NCBI GenBank assembly: GCA_025465475.1
Contig: JAODMR010000141.1
Location: forward strand, 1-64,000
Direction: 5' to 3'
Length of the DNA: 64,000 nucleotides
From: Micrococcaceae bacterium
Lineage (GTDB): Bacteria > Actinomycetota > Actinomycetes > Actinomycetales > Micrococcaceae
Below the pieces are notes generated by a model that saw nothing but the letters and a program-made list of their open reading frames with translations, ran no database searches and was not told where the DNA came from. This document shows positions 47,109 to 56,459 of this stretch, one piece after another. The translations under genes and the position numbers were made by a program. How positions within the stretch are numbered: the stretch's first letter is position 1; the number at the start of each line of letters is the position of its first letter.

Positions 47109-50100
47109 GGCTTCCCACCTTCTCCGGTTCCTGGACTCGCTCGGTGGCGGCGCTTCGGCTGACCCGTACACGGACCCGGCGGGCGGGCATTGGAATGGCG
47201 AGCAGCAGGGTCAGCAGCAGTACTACGCCCTGCGCAATGTTCCACCACAGTGCTCCCGGCTGCTCGAACCGCACCTCCAGGTGTCCACCTGCTGCGGGTA
47301 GGGCAAACGACTGGTTCCAGTCGCCGTTCGTGTCGGGCTGCAGTTTCTGGCCGTCGAGCCAGGCACTCCACCGCTCGTCGGACCGCTCAGCAAGCACCAG
47401 CTGCCTGCCGTCCGGGCCGGCAGGCACCTCCGCTGCCACGTCGGTCCGGCCTGAGGCAACGCTGGCCAGCGTGCTCCCGTTGGCATCCACCACGCGGACC
47501 CGGGTCAGCAGGTCAGGAGCGCCGGCGGTGCTTCCTGGCGGGGTGACCCGCCAAAGCCAGCCAACGTTGGTCGGTCCCACCGTTGCCAGTCCAGGAACGG
47601 CTTCAATTTGGCTGGCCAGCAATTCGGCGGCCGTATCGCCCTGCTGCAGCACGATGAAGGCGACGCCGAGCTGGGCCAGTTCGGGCCGGGGATCGACCCC
47701 TGATCCGGTGGTGACTGTTGCCACCGCCGTGCGTAACGCACTCGTGGCCGGGTCGTCACCAGCGATACTTTCCGAGCCAGGGGTCCCGGTGACGGCCTGG
47801 GTCGAGGCGATGGCGGACAGAGCATCCATGGCGGTGCCGCTTCCCCTCATCAGGGCGGCGCTGAAGGAACCGTCAGGGTTGACGTGGATGACCAGGGTGC
47901 GGCTGCGCTCAGGTCCTTCGCCCCGGTCAGCGGCCGTAGCGGGAACGGTGACCGGGGAGGCTGGCCCGATCAGAATGTCGGTACCGTACGCGGACCCGTT
48001 CCCGGGCTGCGCCTGGGAAGCGGACTGTTCCGTTGTTCCGGCGGAGGTGAAGCCACTTCTGGCAGGGGCCGCCGTGTTGTGCGCAATGCCCTGGGCCACC
48101 CAGAGGCTCAGGCTGACCGCCGGGGTGAGGGCCAACAGGACCGAGAGGAGGACCGCGGTGCTGCGCAGCACCGCGGGCCGCGCGCCCGGGGCGTGCCACG
48201 CCCTGCTGCACACGGCATCAAGTCCCAGGACGGCCGGTGCGAGCAGGGCAAAGGCCGTCACGGATACGGCCGGACCGGTGAAGGGCGGGACGATGCTGTC
48301 CCCGCCGAGGGCGACGCCGAACCGGGCGGCGGCGTAACCAGTGACGAGCCCGAGGACCGCTGTCAGCCAGAGACCGCGAACCAGTCGTCCACTGCGCACG
48401 GGAAGGAACAGGGCAGCCACGGCGAGCAGCAGGATCGGCACACCGACGGCCAGCATGGCCAGCAGCGACCACGGCGCGTCGGAGCCCAGGGCAGGCAACC
48501 CGGCGATGCCGGTGCTGATGTGCACCGGCTGGCCCAGCAGTTGCTGCCAGAGCGGAGCGGGCTGGTAGGCCAACGGAACCCCGGGATCGGCGAGCAGTGC
48601 ACGGGGACGGTCAAGAGTGGAGATGAGGAAGGGAACAAAGAGTACGACGCTGGGCAATAGGGCCCACCAGAGGGTACGGCCGCGGCGGCCCAGCCGGAGC
48701 ATGGCAAGGCCGACCACCAGGATCGCGGGCAGCAACAGCACCGGCGCTGCGGCGGTCACCACGGCCAGGCCCAGTCCTGCCGCGGCCGCCGCCGTCCACG
48801 AGGGCGTGCCCTGCGTGCCGGGACGCGGGGCCTGGCCGGCGACGGGTAGGACTGTCCCCGGCAGGGGCAGCCGGGAAGCAGCCGATCCCGAAGCGCGCAG
48901 CAGCCCGAGGGCAACCCAGGGCAAAACGAGGTGCGCCAGCAGGGCGCCGAGCCGGCCTTGCGCCAGGGCGATCTGCAGGGCGGGCGCGGCAGCCCAGGCC
49001 AAGGCGGCCAGGAACCGGGGCCAGCGCAGGGTCGTCAGGGCGCCGGCAGCGAACCAGGCTCCCAGCCCGGCCAGGGGCAGGGAGAGGATCAGCAGCCATG
49101 ACACGGCTGCACTGCCGTTGCCCCAGCCTAGGGCGGCCAACAGCCAGAGGACGTAGGCAAAGGGGTCGCCGTGGCCGGGCAGCCCTGCGCCTAGGCTGAT
49201 CCACCAGGCCGACGCGTTGTTCCAGATGGCGGAGAGGCTGCCGGACAGGGGCAGCAGCGCACCACCGGTGACGGCGGCGGCACCGATCAGCTGATGCAAC
49301 GTCACCAGTGCGGCGGCGAGCAGCAGGACCGTCGCCACCGTTGCCCCGGTGCCGGACCACATGCGGTTTGCGGTTGCCAGGGCCACAAAGTCGTTGCGGA
49401 AATCCCCGCTGGGTTCTGCGGCGCCCTCTTCCGGGACGGGTTGCGGATTCGGCTCGGTGTCGGAGGTCAGGGATTGGGTCCAGGTACGGCGGTGTGCCCA
49501 GACCTCACGGCGCGGTGTTTGCAGGGTCCGCACCACGGACGGTGGGAGGGTGCGGGTGCGCTCGGCTTCGGCCCGGCCGTGAGCGACCTTTACGGGGTGC
49601 AGCACGGCCGACCAGCTGGCCAGGAACTGGCCCGCGCCACCACCAGGATCCTTGAACAGCAGGCCTGTCATCAATCGGGACACGCCGCCCAAAACGGCAC
49701 CAACCGCCAGCAGGGGGACCTTCCACAACGCCGCGTGCTTGAGGCGCAGATAAATTTCCGCACGCCGGCCGGCGCGCCGGGTGGACAGACCATCCGGTCG
49801 CGCGACGACATGGAACATGCGTGCCGTGGGCACCACTACCACCCGGTTACCCGCCAGGCGGTTGCGCCAGCAGAAGTCGAGGTCGTCGCCGATCCCGGGC
49901 AAGGCAGGATCGAAACCGTGCAGGGCGTCCCACACGTCCCGGCGAACAAGCATGCCGGCGGAATTCACGGCGAACACGTCGCTGCGGCCGTCGTACTGGC
50001 CCTGGTCCTGCTCGTCGAAGTCGATGCGGGTGACGCGTTCAGCCCAACGGCTGGTGGACAGGCCCACGTCGAGCAGCTTGCGGGGCTCGTCCCAGTCCAG

Positions 50101-50451
50101 TTGCTTGCACCCGGCGACGCTGACGGAGGGCGCGCGTTCCACGGCCTGCAGCAGTTCGGCCAAGGCGTCGGGGGCGGGCGCGGCATCGTCGTGCAGCAGC
50201 CAGAGCCACTCCCCCAGGGCCGGATCTGCATCCGGGTTTCGGGAACCGGTGGCCGTTGCGACGGCGGCTCCGAAACCAATGCGGTGACCGCTGGCACGGA
50301 CATTGGCCTTGCCCAGATACCGCTGCAGCACGTCGTAGGAGTCGTCGCTGGAGGCGACGTCAATGCCGAGCACGACGTCGGCCGGGCGGGTCTGGTTTGC
50401 GAGCGCGGCAAGGGTACGGGGAAGATAGCGGCCGCCGTTGTGGGCGACCAC
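47101..50451 (-). CDS. Large multi-pass membrane glycosyltransferase (GT2 domain)
   Basis: 1116 aa from the first conventional start (GTG 50449-50451), but that start cuts the first beta-strand of the GT-A fold. In frame upstream, an ATT at 50479-50481 overlaps the whiB stop (TAATT) and would give MPDAVTVTAVVVAHNGGRYL, a complete GT2 beginning; it is the likelier biological start. GT2 domain in residues about 1-260 (VLGIDVASSDDSYDVLQRYL; WLWLLHDDAAPAP with the DD donor site; PGIGDDLDFCWRNRLAG). The remaining 850 residues contain about a dozen helices and a C-terminal extracytoplasmic part. It likely polymerises or decorates an envelope glycan. In line with whiB (upstream) and DUF5719 (overlap). 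Confidence 0.88.
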   Translation of the reverse strand: MVAHNGGRYLPRTLAALANQTRPADVVLGIDVASSDDSYDVLQRYLGKANVRASGHRIGFGAAVATATGSRNPDADPALGEWLWLLHDDAAPAPDALAELLQAVERAPSVSVAGCKQLDWDEPRKLLDVGLSTSRWAERVTRIDFDEQDQGQYDGRSDVFAVNSAGMLVRRDVWDALHGFDPALPGIGDDLDFCWRNRLAGNRVVVVPTARMFHVVARPDGLSTRRAGRRAEIYLRLKHAALWKVPLLAVGAVLGGVSRLMTGLLFKDPGGGAGQFLASWSAVLHPVKVAHGRAEAERTRTLPPSVVRTLQTPRREVWAHRRTWTQSLTSDTEPNPQPVPEEGAAEPSGDFRNDFVALATANRMWSGTGATVATVLLLAAALVTLHQLIGAAAVTGGALLPLSGSLSAIWNNASAWWISLGAGLPGHGDPFAYVLWLLAALGWGNGSAAVSWLLILSLPLAGLGAWFAAGALTTLRWPRFLAALAWAAAPALQIALAQGRLGALLAHLVLPWVALGLLRASGSAASRLPLPGTVLPVAGQAPRPGTQGTPSWTAAAAAGLGLAVVTAAAPVLLLPAILVVGLAMLRLGRRGRTLWWALLPSVVLFVPFLISTLDRPRALLADPGVPLAYQPAPLWQQLLGQPVHISTGIAGLPALGSDAPWSLLAMLAVGVPILLLAVAALFLPVRSGRLVRGLWLTAVLGLVTGYAAARFGVALGGDSIVPPFTGPAVSVTAFALLAPAVLGLDAVCSRAWHAPGARPAVLRSTAVLLSVLLALTPAVSLSLWVAQGIAHNTAAPARSGFTSAGTTEQSASQAQPGNGSAYGTDILIGPASPVTVPATAADRGEGPERSRTLVIHVNPDGSFSAALMRGSGTAMDALSAIASTQAVTGTPGSESIAGDDPATSALRTAVATVTTGSGVDPRPELAQLGVAFIVLQQGDTAAELLASQIEAVPGLATVGPTNVGWLWRVTPPGSTAGAPDLLTRVRVVDANGSTLASVASGRTDVAAEVPAGPDGRQLVLAERSDERWSAWLDGQKLQPDTNGDWNQSFALPAAGGHLEVRFEQPGALWWNIAQGVVLLLTLLLAIPMPARRVRVRVSRSAATERVQEPEKVGSRG

Positions 50452-50480
50452 AACGGCGGTGACTGTTACTGCATCAGGAA

Positions 50481-51071
50481 TTAGACTGCCCGCTTCCGCA
50501 ACCGGCGGCGCTCCCGCTCCGACAGGCCGCCCCAGATACCAAACCGCTCATCGTTGGACAGGGCGTACTCCAGGCACTGGGCTCGGACGTTGCAGGCACC
50601 ACAGACCTTCTTGGCGTCACGCGTGGAACCGCCCTTTTCCGGGAAAAAGGCCTCGGGGTCCGTTTGCGCGCACAGCGCATCGGTCTGCCAGCCGAGTTCA
50701 CCTTCGTCGCTGAAGTCATCGGCGAAGGTGGTCAGGCCGATCCAGATCGGCTGGGCGAGTTCGCGGCTGGGTGGCACGATCTGCTCCAGCGGCAGGTCCT
50801 CGAGGTCGTCGTCCGCCTCCCCGCTCTCCAGTGCCTCGTGGGCGGCCAGGAAAGCTGTGGCCTGGTCCTCCACGGACTGCTGGGTAGAGCGGTTATACGC
50901 TTCAGCTGCCTGCGGGTCGGCGGGATCGACATACCAGTCGCTGGGCACGCCGCGCGAGCGAAAGTGCGCCGACGCCTGTGCCTGCAGGGGGTCGATCGGT
51001 TCCAAAGCCGTTGCGGAGCCATCCATCGGCATCCCCGCCGACGATCGTGCGTTCGTCTCTGCTGATGCCAT
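50481..51071 (-). CDS. WhiB-family iron-sulfur transcription factor (WhiB2-like)
   Basis: 196 aa from ATG 51069-51071 with GGAAGGACC upstream. The C-terminal 73 residues are a WhiB domain: Cys134, Cys157, Cys160 and Cys166 (C-x22-C-x2-C-x5-C) for a 4Fe-4S cluster, the turn GIWGGLSERERRRLRKRA and a basic DNA- or sigma-factor-binding tail. WhiB proteins bind sigma-A domain 4; WhiB2/WhmD controls septation in mycobacteria and streptomycetes. The neighbourhood (DUF3499, metallopeptidase, glycosyltransferase) fits WhiB2. The N-terminal 120 residues, acidic and Ala-rich, are an extension not usual in WhiB2. A promoter with an overlapping palindrome lies at 51181-51210. Confidence 0.93.
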   Translation of the reverse strand: MASAETNARSSAGMPMDGSATALEPIDPLQAQASAHFRSRGVPSDWYVDPADPQAAEAYNRSTQQSVEDQATAFLAAHEALESGEADDDLEDLPLEQIVPPSRELAQPIWIGLTTFADDFSDEGELGWQTDALCAQTDPEAFFPEKGGSTRDAKKVCGACNVRAQCLEYALSNDERFGIWGGLSERERRRLRKRAV

Positions 51072-51180
51072 GATGGTCCTTCCAAAAATTGCTGTGCGCC
51101 TGCCGGGCGTTATCGCCACCGTGCCGCCAACCTGCCCTGCGGGCACCTGAGCGGCCCGGGGAGATCGTTTCGTGGCTCTA

Positions 51181-51210
51181 ATTACACTCGTGTAATACGG
51201 GTCTAGTCAA
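51181..51210 (-). promoter_or_regulatory. Predicted whiB promoter with overlapping palindromic operator
   Basis: On the minus strand TTGACT (51205-51210) and TGTAAT (51181-51186) are separated by 18 bp, a good sigma-70-type match. ATTACAC-TC-GTGTAAT (51181-51196) is an exact 16-bp palindrome that covers the -10 box, so a bound protein would block transcription. It is AT-rich against a GC-rich background and lies about 110 bp upstream of the whiB start. Confidence 0.65.
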
Positions 51211-51322
51211 GTGGGCGGAAATCCTATCCACAACTTTCGCCAGCCGGCGTCAACGCCACGCCCGGGATTGTCGCTTTGCTTTTTCGGCGTGGCGCGCTCC
51301 GGCGCAGTGGCAGGATGACGGT

Positions 51323-52051
51323 ATGCCCCAACCCCTTGCTGAATTGCTGAAGCTGCTTCGTTCCCAGGACTCGTCCTCGCCCCGGCTGACCTGGTACGGT
51401 CCGGACGGCGAACGCGTTGAACTGTCTGGCCGGGTGCTGGATAACTGGGTCGCCAAGACCTCCAACTTCCTGGTCGACGAGCTGGACGCCGAACCGGGCA
51501 CGCGGCTGCTGCTGGACCTGCCAGCGCACTGGCGTTCGTTCAGCATCGCCCTGGCCGCGTGGCAGGTCGGGTGCACGGTGACTTTCCCGGCGGAAGTGGC
51601 CTCGGCGGGCGCCCCGGGCGCCAGCCCCGCCGGACCGCACATCACCCTGACGTCGCGGCCGGAGCAAGCGGAAGGCAGCGGAACCGTCGTGGCCGTAGCC
51701 CTTCCCGCGCTGGCGATGCGCTGGCCCGCCCAGCTTCCGGCCGGTGCCCTGGATTATGCTGCGGAGGTCCGTGCCCACGGCGATGCCTTCGTGCCCATGA
51801 CTGAGGTGCCCGCCTCCACCGCCGCCATTCTCCGTGCCGACGGCACGGTCATTGCCTTTGCCGACCTGCTGTCTGCGTTCGCCGCCCCCACGGAGGCCGG
51901 GAAGCGCGTGCTGGTTCCGGCCGGGAACCTGGCGGAGAGCCTCTCGGCGGCCTTGGGTGTCTGGCAGCAGGCGGGCTCGGTGGTACTGGTCCACCCCGAC
52001 ATACCGGTGACCGACCATTTGGTATCCATGGAGCAGATCACCGGCCCATAG
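51323..52051 (+). CDS. TIGR03089 family protein
   Basis: 242 aa; ATG start, 251 bp from the divergent whiB. Resembles the N-terminal part of acyl-CoA synthetase or AMP-binding enzymes without their adenylation core: LTWYGPDGERVELSGRVLDN, KTSNFLVDELDAEPGTRLLL, HWRSFSIALAAWQVGCTV and a closing LGVWQQAGSVVLVHPD. The family is limited to actinobacteria and uncharacterised. No ATP-binding loop is present, so it is unlikely to be an active ligase. Confidence 0.85.
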   Translation: MPQPLAELLKLLRSQDSSSPRLTWYGPDGERVELSGRVLDNWVAKTSNFLVDELDAEPGTRLLLDLPAHWRSFSIALAAWQVGCTVTFPAEVASAGAPGASPAGPHITLTSRPEQAEGSGTVVAVALPALAMRWPAQLPAGALDYAAEVRAHGDAFVPMTEVPASTAAILRADGTVIAFADLLSAFAAPTEAGKRVLVPAGNLAESLSAALGVWQQAGSVVLVHPDIPVTDHLVSMEQITGP

Positions 52052-52087
52052 GTGCCGTGCTTCAGTGGTGCTGCAGCACGGCGTCCA

Positions 52088-52153
52088 GCGGTGCGTCACC
52101 GCTCGTGTGGCGGTGCGTCACCGCTCGTGTGGCGGTGCGTCAGCGCTCGTGTG
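52088..52153. repeat. Three tandem 22-bp repeats at the 3' end of gtrA
   Basis: Copies at 52088-52109, 52110-52131 and 52132-52153 share the core GGTGCGTCACCGCTCG; the third differs by one base. On the minus strand each copy contains a TGA. Because 22 is not a multiple of three, the TGAs (ending at 52140, 52118, 52096) fall in three different frames. gtrA stops in the first copy it meets. Confidence 0.85.
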
Positions 52154-52706
52154 GCGGACGCACGGTTGACCCCGGTTCGGCTGAGTGATGACCGGTATGC
52201 GCCGCCTGCACGACCGGAAGCCCGCCCGTGAACAATTCCCGGTCGTGCGCGAACGCCGGCTCGGCGTCGAGTTCGGCAGTGAAGACCCAGAACCGGTAAG
52301 CGACGAACCGCACCAGGGTGGCCACGACGATGCCCACCATGCCTGCGAGGAAGAGCGTGGGCTTGTCGGTGATGCCAAGCCAGTACTTGGCGGCCGCGGT
52401 GAAGCCGGTGGAGATGCCGATGCCGATCCCGTTGATCAGGATGAACAGCAGGAATTCCCGCAGGATGTTCGGTTGGCGACGGTGCCGGAAGGTCCAGAAC
52501 CGATTCGCGACCCAGGAAAAGACAGTGGCGATGGATGCGCCGACAAAGCGGGCCTTGGCCTCGCTGTCGGTCATCGGTCCATGCATCAGGAACCAGGTGC
52601 TGCCGTTGTCGATGATGAAAGCCACGCCACCAACGACGCCGAACTTGGCCAGTTCGCGCCACAGAAGGCCGACCAGTGCCTTAATTCGTTCAATGAGTGA
52701 CTGCAA
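52140..52706 (-). CDS. GtrA family membrane protein
   Basis: 188 aa from TTG 52704-52706, chosen for the strong GGAGG six bases upstream; an in-frame start at 52787 has none. Four helices in the GtrA pattern: LAKFGVVGGVAFIIDNGSTW, ASIATVFSWVANRFWTFRHR, FLLFILINGIGIGISTGFTA and LAGMVGIVVATLVRFVAYRF. GtrA proteins are thought to flip or assist polyprenyl-linked sugars for cell-surface glycan modification. The last residues (RPPHER) are encoded by the tandem repeat. Divergent from purK; GtrA next to purK/purE is a known actinobacterial arrangement. Confidence 0.92.
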   Translation of the reverse strand: MQSLIERIKALVGLLWRELAKFGVVGGVAFIIDNGSTWFLMHGPMTDSEAKARFVGASIATVFSWVANRFWTFRHRRQPNILREFLLFILINGIGIGISTGFTAAAKYWLGITDKPTLFLAGMVGIVVATLVRFVAYRFWVFTAELDAEPAFAHDRELFTGGLPVVQAAHTGHHSAEPGSTVRPPHER

Positions 52707-52923
52707 CGGGTTCCTCCACCTGCCGAGCTGACGTACCGGCAGCCGCCGCCCCTGCCGGCCTGCCAATCCGCCTGCCGGTACGGGCAACAGCGGATGGCCG
52801 CATGAGCGGCCAACTGTTGATTCTACGGGACGTGCCTGAATGCGGGCAGAAAAGTCGCTGGCAAGACGCCGCTCAGCGGGAAGCCGCCACGGCGCAGCGT
52901 AGGGGTTCGGTACGCTGGATCCT

Positions 52924-54177
52924 GTGACTTTCCCTGTGATAGGCGTCGTTGGTGGCGGCCAGCTGGCCCGGATGATGGCGCCGGCCGCCGTCGCCCTAGG
53001 TTTCGAGCTTCGTGTCCTGGCCGAAGGGCAGGACGTTTCGGCGGTTTCCGCCGTTGCCCACGCACCGGTAGGAAATTACCGTGACCTTGACACGCTGCGC
53101 CGGTTCGCGGACGGGGTGGATGTGCTGACCTTCGACCATGAACATGTGCCGACGGAGCATCTGGCTGCCCTCATTGCGGAGGGCGTCAACGTCCAGCCTC
53201 GCCCGGACGCGCTGGTGCATGCGCAGGACAAGCTGGTCATGCGGGAGGCGATCGAACGGCTGGGGCTTCCCAATCCGCGGTGGGCAGCGGCGGCCGATGT
53301 GGCCGACGTGATTTCATTCGGGAACGACCATGGCTGGCCCGTGGTGCTGAAGATGCCCCGCGGTGGCTACGACGGCAAGGGCGTCCGCGTCCTGGCGGAC
53401 GCTGCCGCAGCTCAGGATTCAGCGGATTGGTTTGAGGCCATGTCGCCGCTGCTCGTGGAAGCCAAAGTGGAGTTCAGCCGGGAATTGTCGGCACTGGTGG
53501 CGCGTACGCCCAGCGGGGCCGCCAAGGCGTGGCCAGTGGTCGAGTCCCTGCAGGTTGCCGGCGTGTGCGACGAGGTCCTGGCTCCGGCCCCGGACATTGC
53601 CGTGGAAGTGGCGGCAGCCGCCGAGGACGCAGCCCTGCTGATCGCCGAGCAGTTGGGGGTTACCGGCGTCATGGCCGCCGAGTTGTTCGAAACGCCCGGC
53701 ACGGGCCCGGGGTTCCTGATCAACGAACTCGCGATGCGTCCGCACAACACCGGACACTGGACCATGGACGGTGCCGTCACGGGCCAGTTCGAACAGCACC
53801 TGCGGGCCGTACTCGACCTGCCGTTGGGCGCCACCGACGCCCTGGCCGCCGTCGTCGTCATGAAAAATTTCCTGGGCGGCGCGAACGAGGACATTTTTAG
53901 CGCTTACCCGGCCGCGCTGGCGGCCGAACCGTCCGTTAAGGTGCACAGTTACGGCAAGGCGGTGCGGCCCGGCCGGAAAATCGGCCACGTCAATGCCCTC
54001 TCGTTTCCCGGTGACGATGTCGCCACGGTGCGCCGGCGTGCGGAGACTGTCGCCGCAATGCTCCGCGACGGCGCGCCTTCTCCGGCCACCCCGTCCGCTC
54101 CGTCGGCCGTTTCAGCCTCTCCCGCAGCGACAGCCCCTCCCGCAGGGACCGCCTCCCCCGAAAGCGAGCCCGTATGA
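52924..54177 (+). CDS. purK: N5-carboxyaminoimidazole ribonucleotide synthase
   Basis: 417 aa; GTG start, TACGCT ten bases upstream may be a -10 box. ATP-grasp enzyme that carboxylates AIR to N5-CAIR in purine synthesis. Motifs: [20 protein letters not shown] at the N-terminus, [47 protein letters not shown]-like segment ([16 protein letters not shown]), and [19 protein letters not shown]. An Ala/Pro-rich tail of about 35 residues follows the fold. Overlaps purE by ATGA. Confidence 0.96.
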   Translation: MTFPVIGVVGGGQLARMMAPAAVALGFELRVLAEGQDVSAVSAVAHAPVGNYRDLDTLRRFADGVDVLTFDHEHVPTEHLAALIAEGVNVQPRPDALVHAQDKLVMREAIERLGLPNPRWAAAADVADVISFGNDHGWPVVLKMPRGGYDGKGVRVLADAAAAQDSADWFEAMSPLLVEAKVEFSRELSALVARTPSGAAKAWPVVESLQVAGVCDEVLAPAPDIAVEVAAAAEDAALLIAEQLGVTGVMAAELFETPGTGPGFLINELAMRPHNTGHWTMDGAVTGQFEQHLRAVLDLPLGATDALAAVVVMKNFLGGANEDIFSAYPAALAAEPSVKVHSYGKAVRPGRKIGHVNALSFPGDDVATVRRRAETVAAMLRDGAPSPATPSAPSAVSASPAATAPPAGTASPESEPV

Positions 54178-54755
54178 GCCAGCACACCGTTTCGCCAGCG
54201 CCGGGCCCGGCCGTCGGCATTGTGATGGGTTCGGATTCGGACTGGCCGGTCATGAGCGCGGCAGCCCAGGCCCTGACCGAGTTCGGCATTTCCTTTGAGG
54301 TCGACGTCGTCTCAGCCCATCGCATGCCGGAGGAAATGATGTCCTACGGCAGGAATGCACAGGCCCGGGGCCTGCGCGTCGTCATCGCGGGGGCCGGCGG
54401 TGCCGCGCACCTGCCAGGCATGCTGGCGAGCGTCACCACGCTGCCCGTCGTCGGCGTGCCCGTGCCGTTGAAAACCCTCGACGGCATGGACTCCCTGCTG
54501 TCGATCGTCCAGATGCCCGCGGGCGTGCCCGTGGCGACGGTCTCCATCGGTGGTGCCCGCAACGCCGGCCTGCTGGCCGTGCGCATCCTCGCTGCGGGAA
54601 CCGATGCCCTGGCCCGGCGGTTGCAGGACGGCCTGGCGGACTTCGCCAGTGACCTGAACGCCGCTGCCAGCGCCAAGGGTGCGGCGCTGCGCGCAAAGGT
54701 CCAGGAGGACTTTCCCGACGCCAGCCAGCAACCCCCCGCCGAAACGGATGGATAG
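54174..54755 (+). CDS. purE: N5-CAIR mutase, PurE class I
   Basis: 193 aa; the ATG lies in the ATGA that ends purK, so the pair is translationally coupled. Converts N5-CAIR to CAIR, the step after PurK. Signatures: [54 protein letters not shown] and [20 protein letters not shown]. The presence of purK supports the class I reaction. The C-terminal 30 residues are a helical Ala/Lys-rich extension. Confidence 0.97.
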   Translation: MSQHTVSPAPGPAVGIVMGSDSDWPVMSAAAQALTEFGISFEVDVVSAHRMPEEMMSYGRNAQARGLRVVIAGAGGAAHLPGMLASVTTLPVVGVPVPLKTLDGMDSLLSIVQMPAGVPVATVSIGGARNAGLLAVRILAAGTDALARRLQDGLADFASDLNAAASAKGAALRAKVQEDFPDASQQPPAETDG

Positions 54756-54761
54756 CGTTTC

Positions 54762-56411
54762 ATGAGCGTCACCAGCCCCAACATCACCCGCGCCTCCGGC
54801 CGGCCCCCCGTCCTCACTGACCCGGTGCGGTATCCGCAGGCGGCCGCGTCTCCGTTGCGCACCAAACGCGCCCTCATCCTGATCGTGCTGACGGTGTTCC
54901 TTCCGGGCAGCGCTCAGGTGGTGGCGGGGAGCCGAAGGCTGGGACGGGCTGCTTTGCGCATGACGTTCACTGTCTGGCTGCTGGCCTTGGCGGCCCTGGT
55001 GGCTCTGTTGCTTAACCGCGGCATGGTGCTGAACCTGGTCACCAATCCGCTGACGTCGCTGGTCTTCGTTATTGCGCTCGTAGCGCTCGCCGTGGGGTGG
55101 GCCTTTCTGTTCCTGAATACGTTCCGGATCATCCGGCCGGGCCTGCTGGCCCCTGGGGTGCGCGTGCTGATCGGAATCCTGCTGGTGGTGCTGATGGTCG
55201 CCACGTCCGGAACACTCGCTTATGCCGCCTATGTCATCAACGTGGGACGCAACGCGATTTCCGACATTTTTGTCGCCTCCGGACCGGCCATGGACCCGGT
55301 GGATGGCCGATACAACTTCCTCGTCATGGGCGGCGACGCCGGTGCGGACCGCGTGGGACGGCGCCCCGACAGCATCGTCGTCGTCAGTGTGGACGCCAAG
55401 TCCGGCCAGGCCGTCACCATCAGCATTCCCCGCAACCTGCAGAACGCACAGTTCACCGCAGACTCTCCCCTGAATGCCGTCTATCCGGACGGCTACAACT
55501 GCGGGGACAACTGCATCATCAACTTCCTCTACACCGATGTCACCGAGCATTACGCGGACCTCTACCCGGGCAAAACCGATCCCGGTGCGGCCGCCATGAT
55601 GGATGCTGCCGGCGGCACCCTGGGACTGAAAATCCAGGGATATGTGCTGGTCGACATGGAGGGTTTCTCCAACCTGATCGACGCACTGGGCGGGGTGAAA
55701 ATTAACGCCGGGGGCTGGGTGCCGATCAGTGGCGCGGCGATTGGCGATACGGGGCTGCACGTTCCCCCCAACGGCTGGATTGCACCCGGAGAGCAGACCC
55801 TGGACGGCTTCCATGCACTCTGGTACGCCCGGTCCCGTGAGTTCGTCACCGATTATGCGCGCAGCCAGCGCCAGCAGTGCATCCAGCAGGCTTTGCTGAA
55901 GCAGATGGATCCGGCCACGGTCCTCACCAAATTCGAGTCGATCGCCAATGCCGGCACCAAGGTCATGGAGTCGGACATTCCCTCAGCCCAGTTGGGCAGC
56001 TTTGTGGACCTGGCGTTGAAGTCGAAGCAGTACCCGCTCAGCCGCCTGACCATAGGTCCGCCGGACTTCGACATCAACTTCCCGACCTACCCGGACTTCG
56101 ACCAGATTCACGCCCGGGTGCAGGAACGAATCGCTGCGGCGTCCGCCAATGCTCCGACCCAGAACGCCGGCAGCGGCACCGGTGAGGCGTCCGGGGCGGG
56201 AACTGACAGCGGGGTGCCTGCCGACGGCGGCACTGACGCGGGCGGCGACGCCACCGGCGAGGCAGGCACCGGGGCTGATCCTGCACAGCAGGCGCCGGCG
56301 ACGGCGGACCCCTCCATCACCGAGGACTACCTGCAGCGCCTGGCCGAGCAGGGCAACACCTCGATGCTGGAAACGCTGGTGGGCAATAATGGCACCTGCA
56401 CCGCCGGCTAG
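54762..56411 (+). CDS. LytR-CpsA-Psr (LCP) family wall-polymer ligase
   Basis: 549 aa; ATG 6 bp after purE. Four N-terminal helices (ALILIVLTVFLPGSAQVVAG; TVWLLALAALVALLLNRGM; LVFVIALVALAVGWAFLFLN; VLIGILLVVLMVATSGTLAY) then the LCP domain (about 185-390): FLVMGGDAGADRVGRRPDSI, SIPRNLQ, GYVLVDMEGFSNLIDALGGV, DGFHALWYARSREF with the conserved Arg residues that bind polyprenyl pyrophosphate. The C-terminus is a Gly/Ala/Thr-rich stretch ending in a conserved-looking tail. LCP enzymes attach undecaprenyl-linked teichoic acids, arabinogalactan or capsule to peptidoglycan. Confidence 0.93.
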   Translation: MSVTSPNITRASGRPPVLTDPVRYPQAAASPLRTKRALILIVLTVFLPGSAQVVAGSRRLGRAALRMTFTVWLLALAALVALLLNRGMVLNLVTNPLTSLVFVIALVALAVGWAFLFLNTFRIIRPGLLAPGVRVLIGILLVVLMVATSGTLAYAAYVINVGRNAISDIFVASGPAMDPVDGRYNFLVMGGDAGADRVGRRPDSIVVVSVDAKSGQAVTISIPRNLQNAQFTADSPLNAVYPDGYNCGDNCIINFLYTDVTEHYADLYPGKTDPGAAAMMDAAGGTLGLKIQGYVLVDMEGFSNLIDALGGVKINAGGWVPISGAAIGDTGLHVPPNGWIAPGEQTLDGFHALWYARSREFVTDYARSQRQQCIQQALLKQMDPATVLTKFESIANAGTKVMESDIPSAQLGSFVDLALKSKQYPLSRLTIGPPDFDINFPTYPDFDQIHARVQERIAAASANAPTQNAGSGTGEASGAGTDSGVPADGGTDAGGDATGEAGTGADPAQQAPATADPSITEDYLQRLAEQGNTSMLETLVGNNGTCTAG

Positions 56412-56459
56412 CCGTATATCCACGTCCACCTTTTCCGCTCGTTTCGCATTGGAGCCCTC

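Noticed and set aside
52707-52787. Longer GtrA from the start at 52787
   Set aside because: The extra 27 residues are Arg/Gly-rich, have no ribosome-binding site, and the TTG at 52706 has a strong GGAGG at ideal distance.
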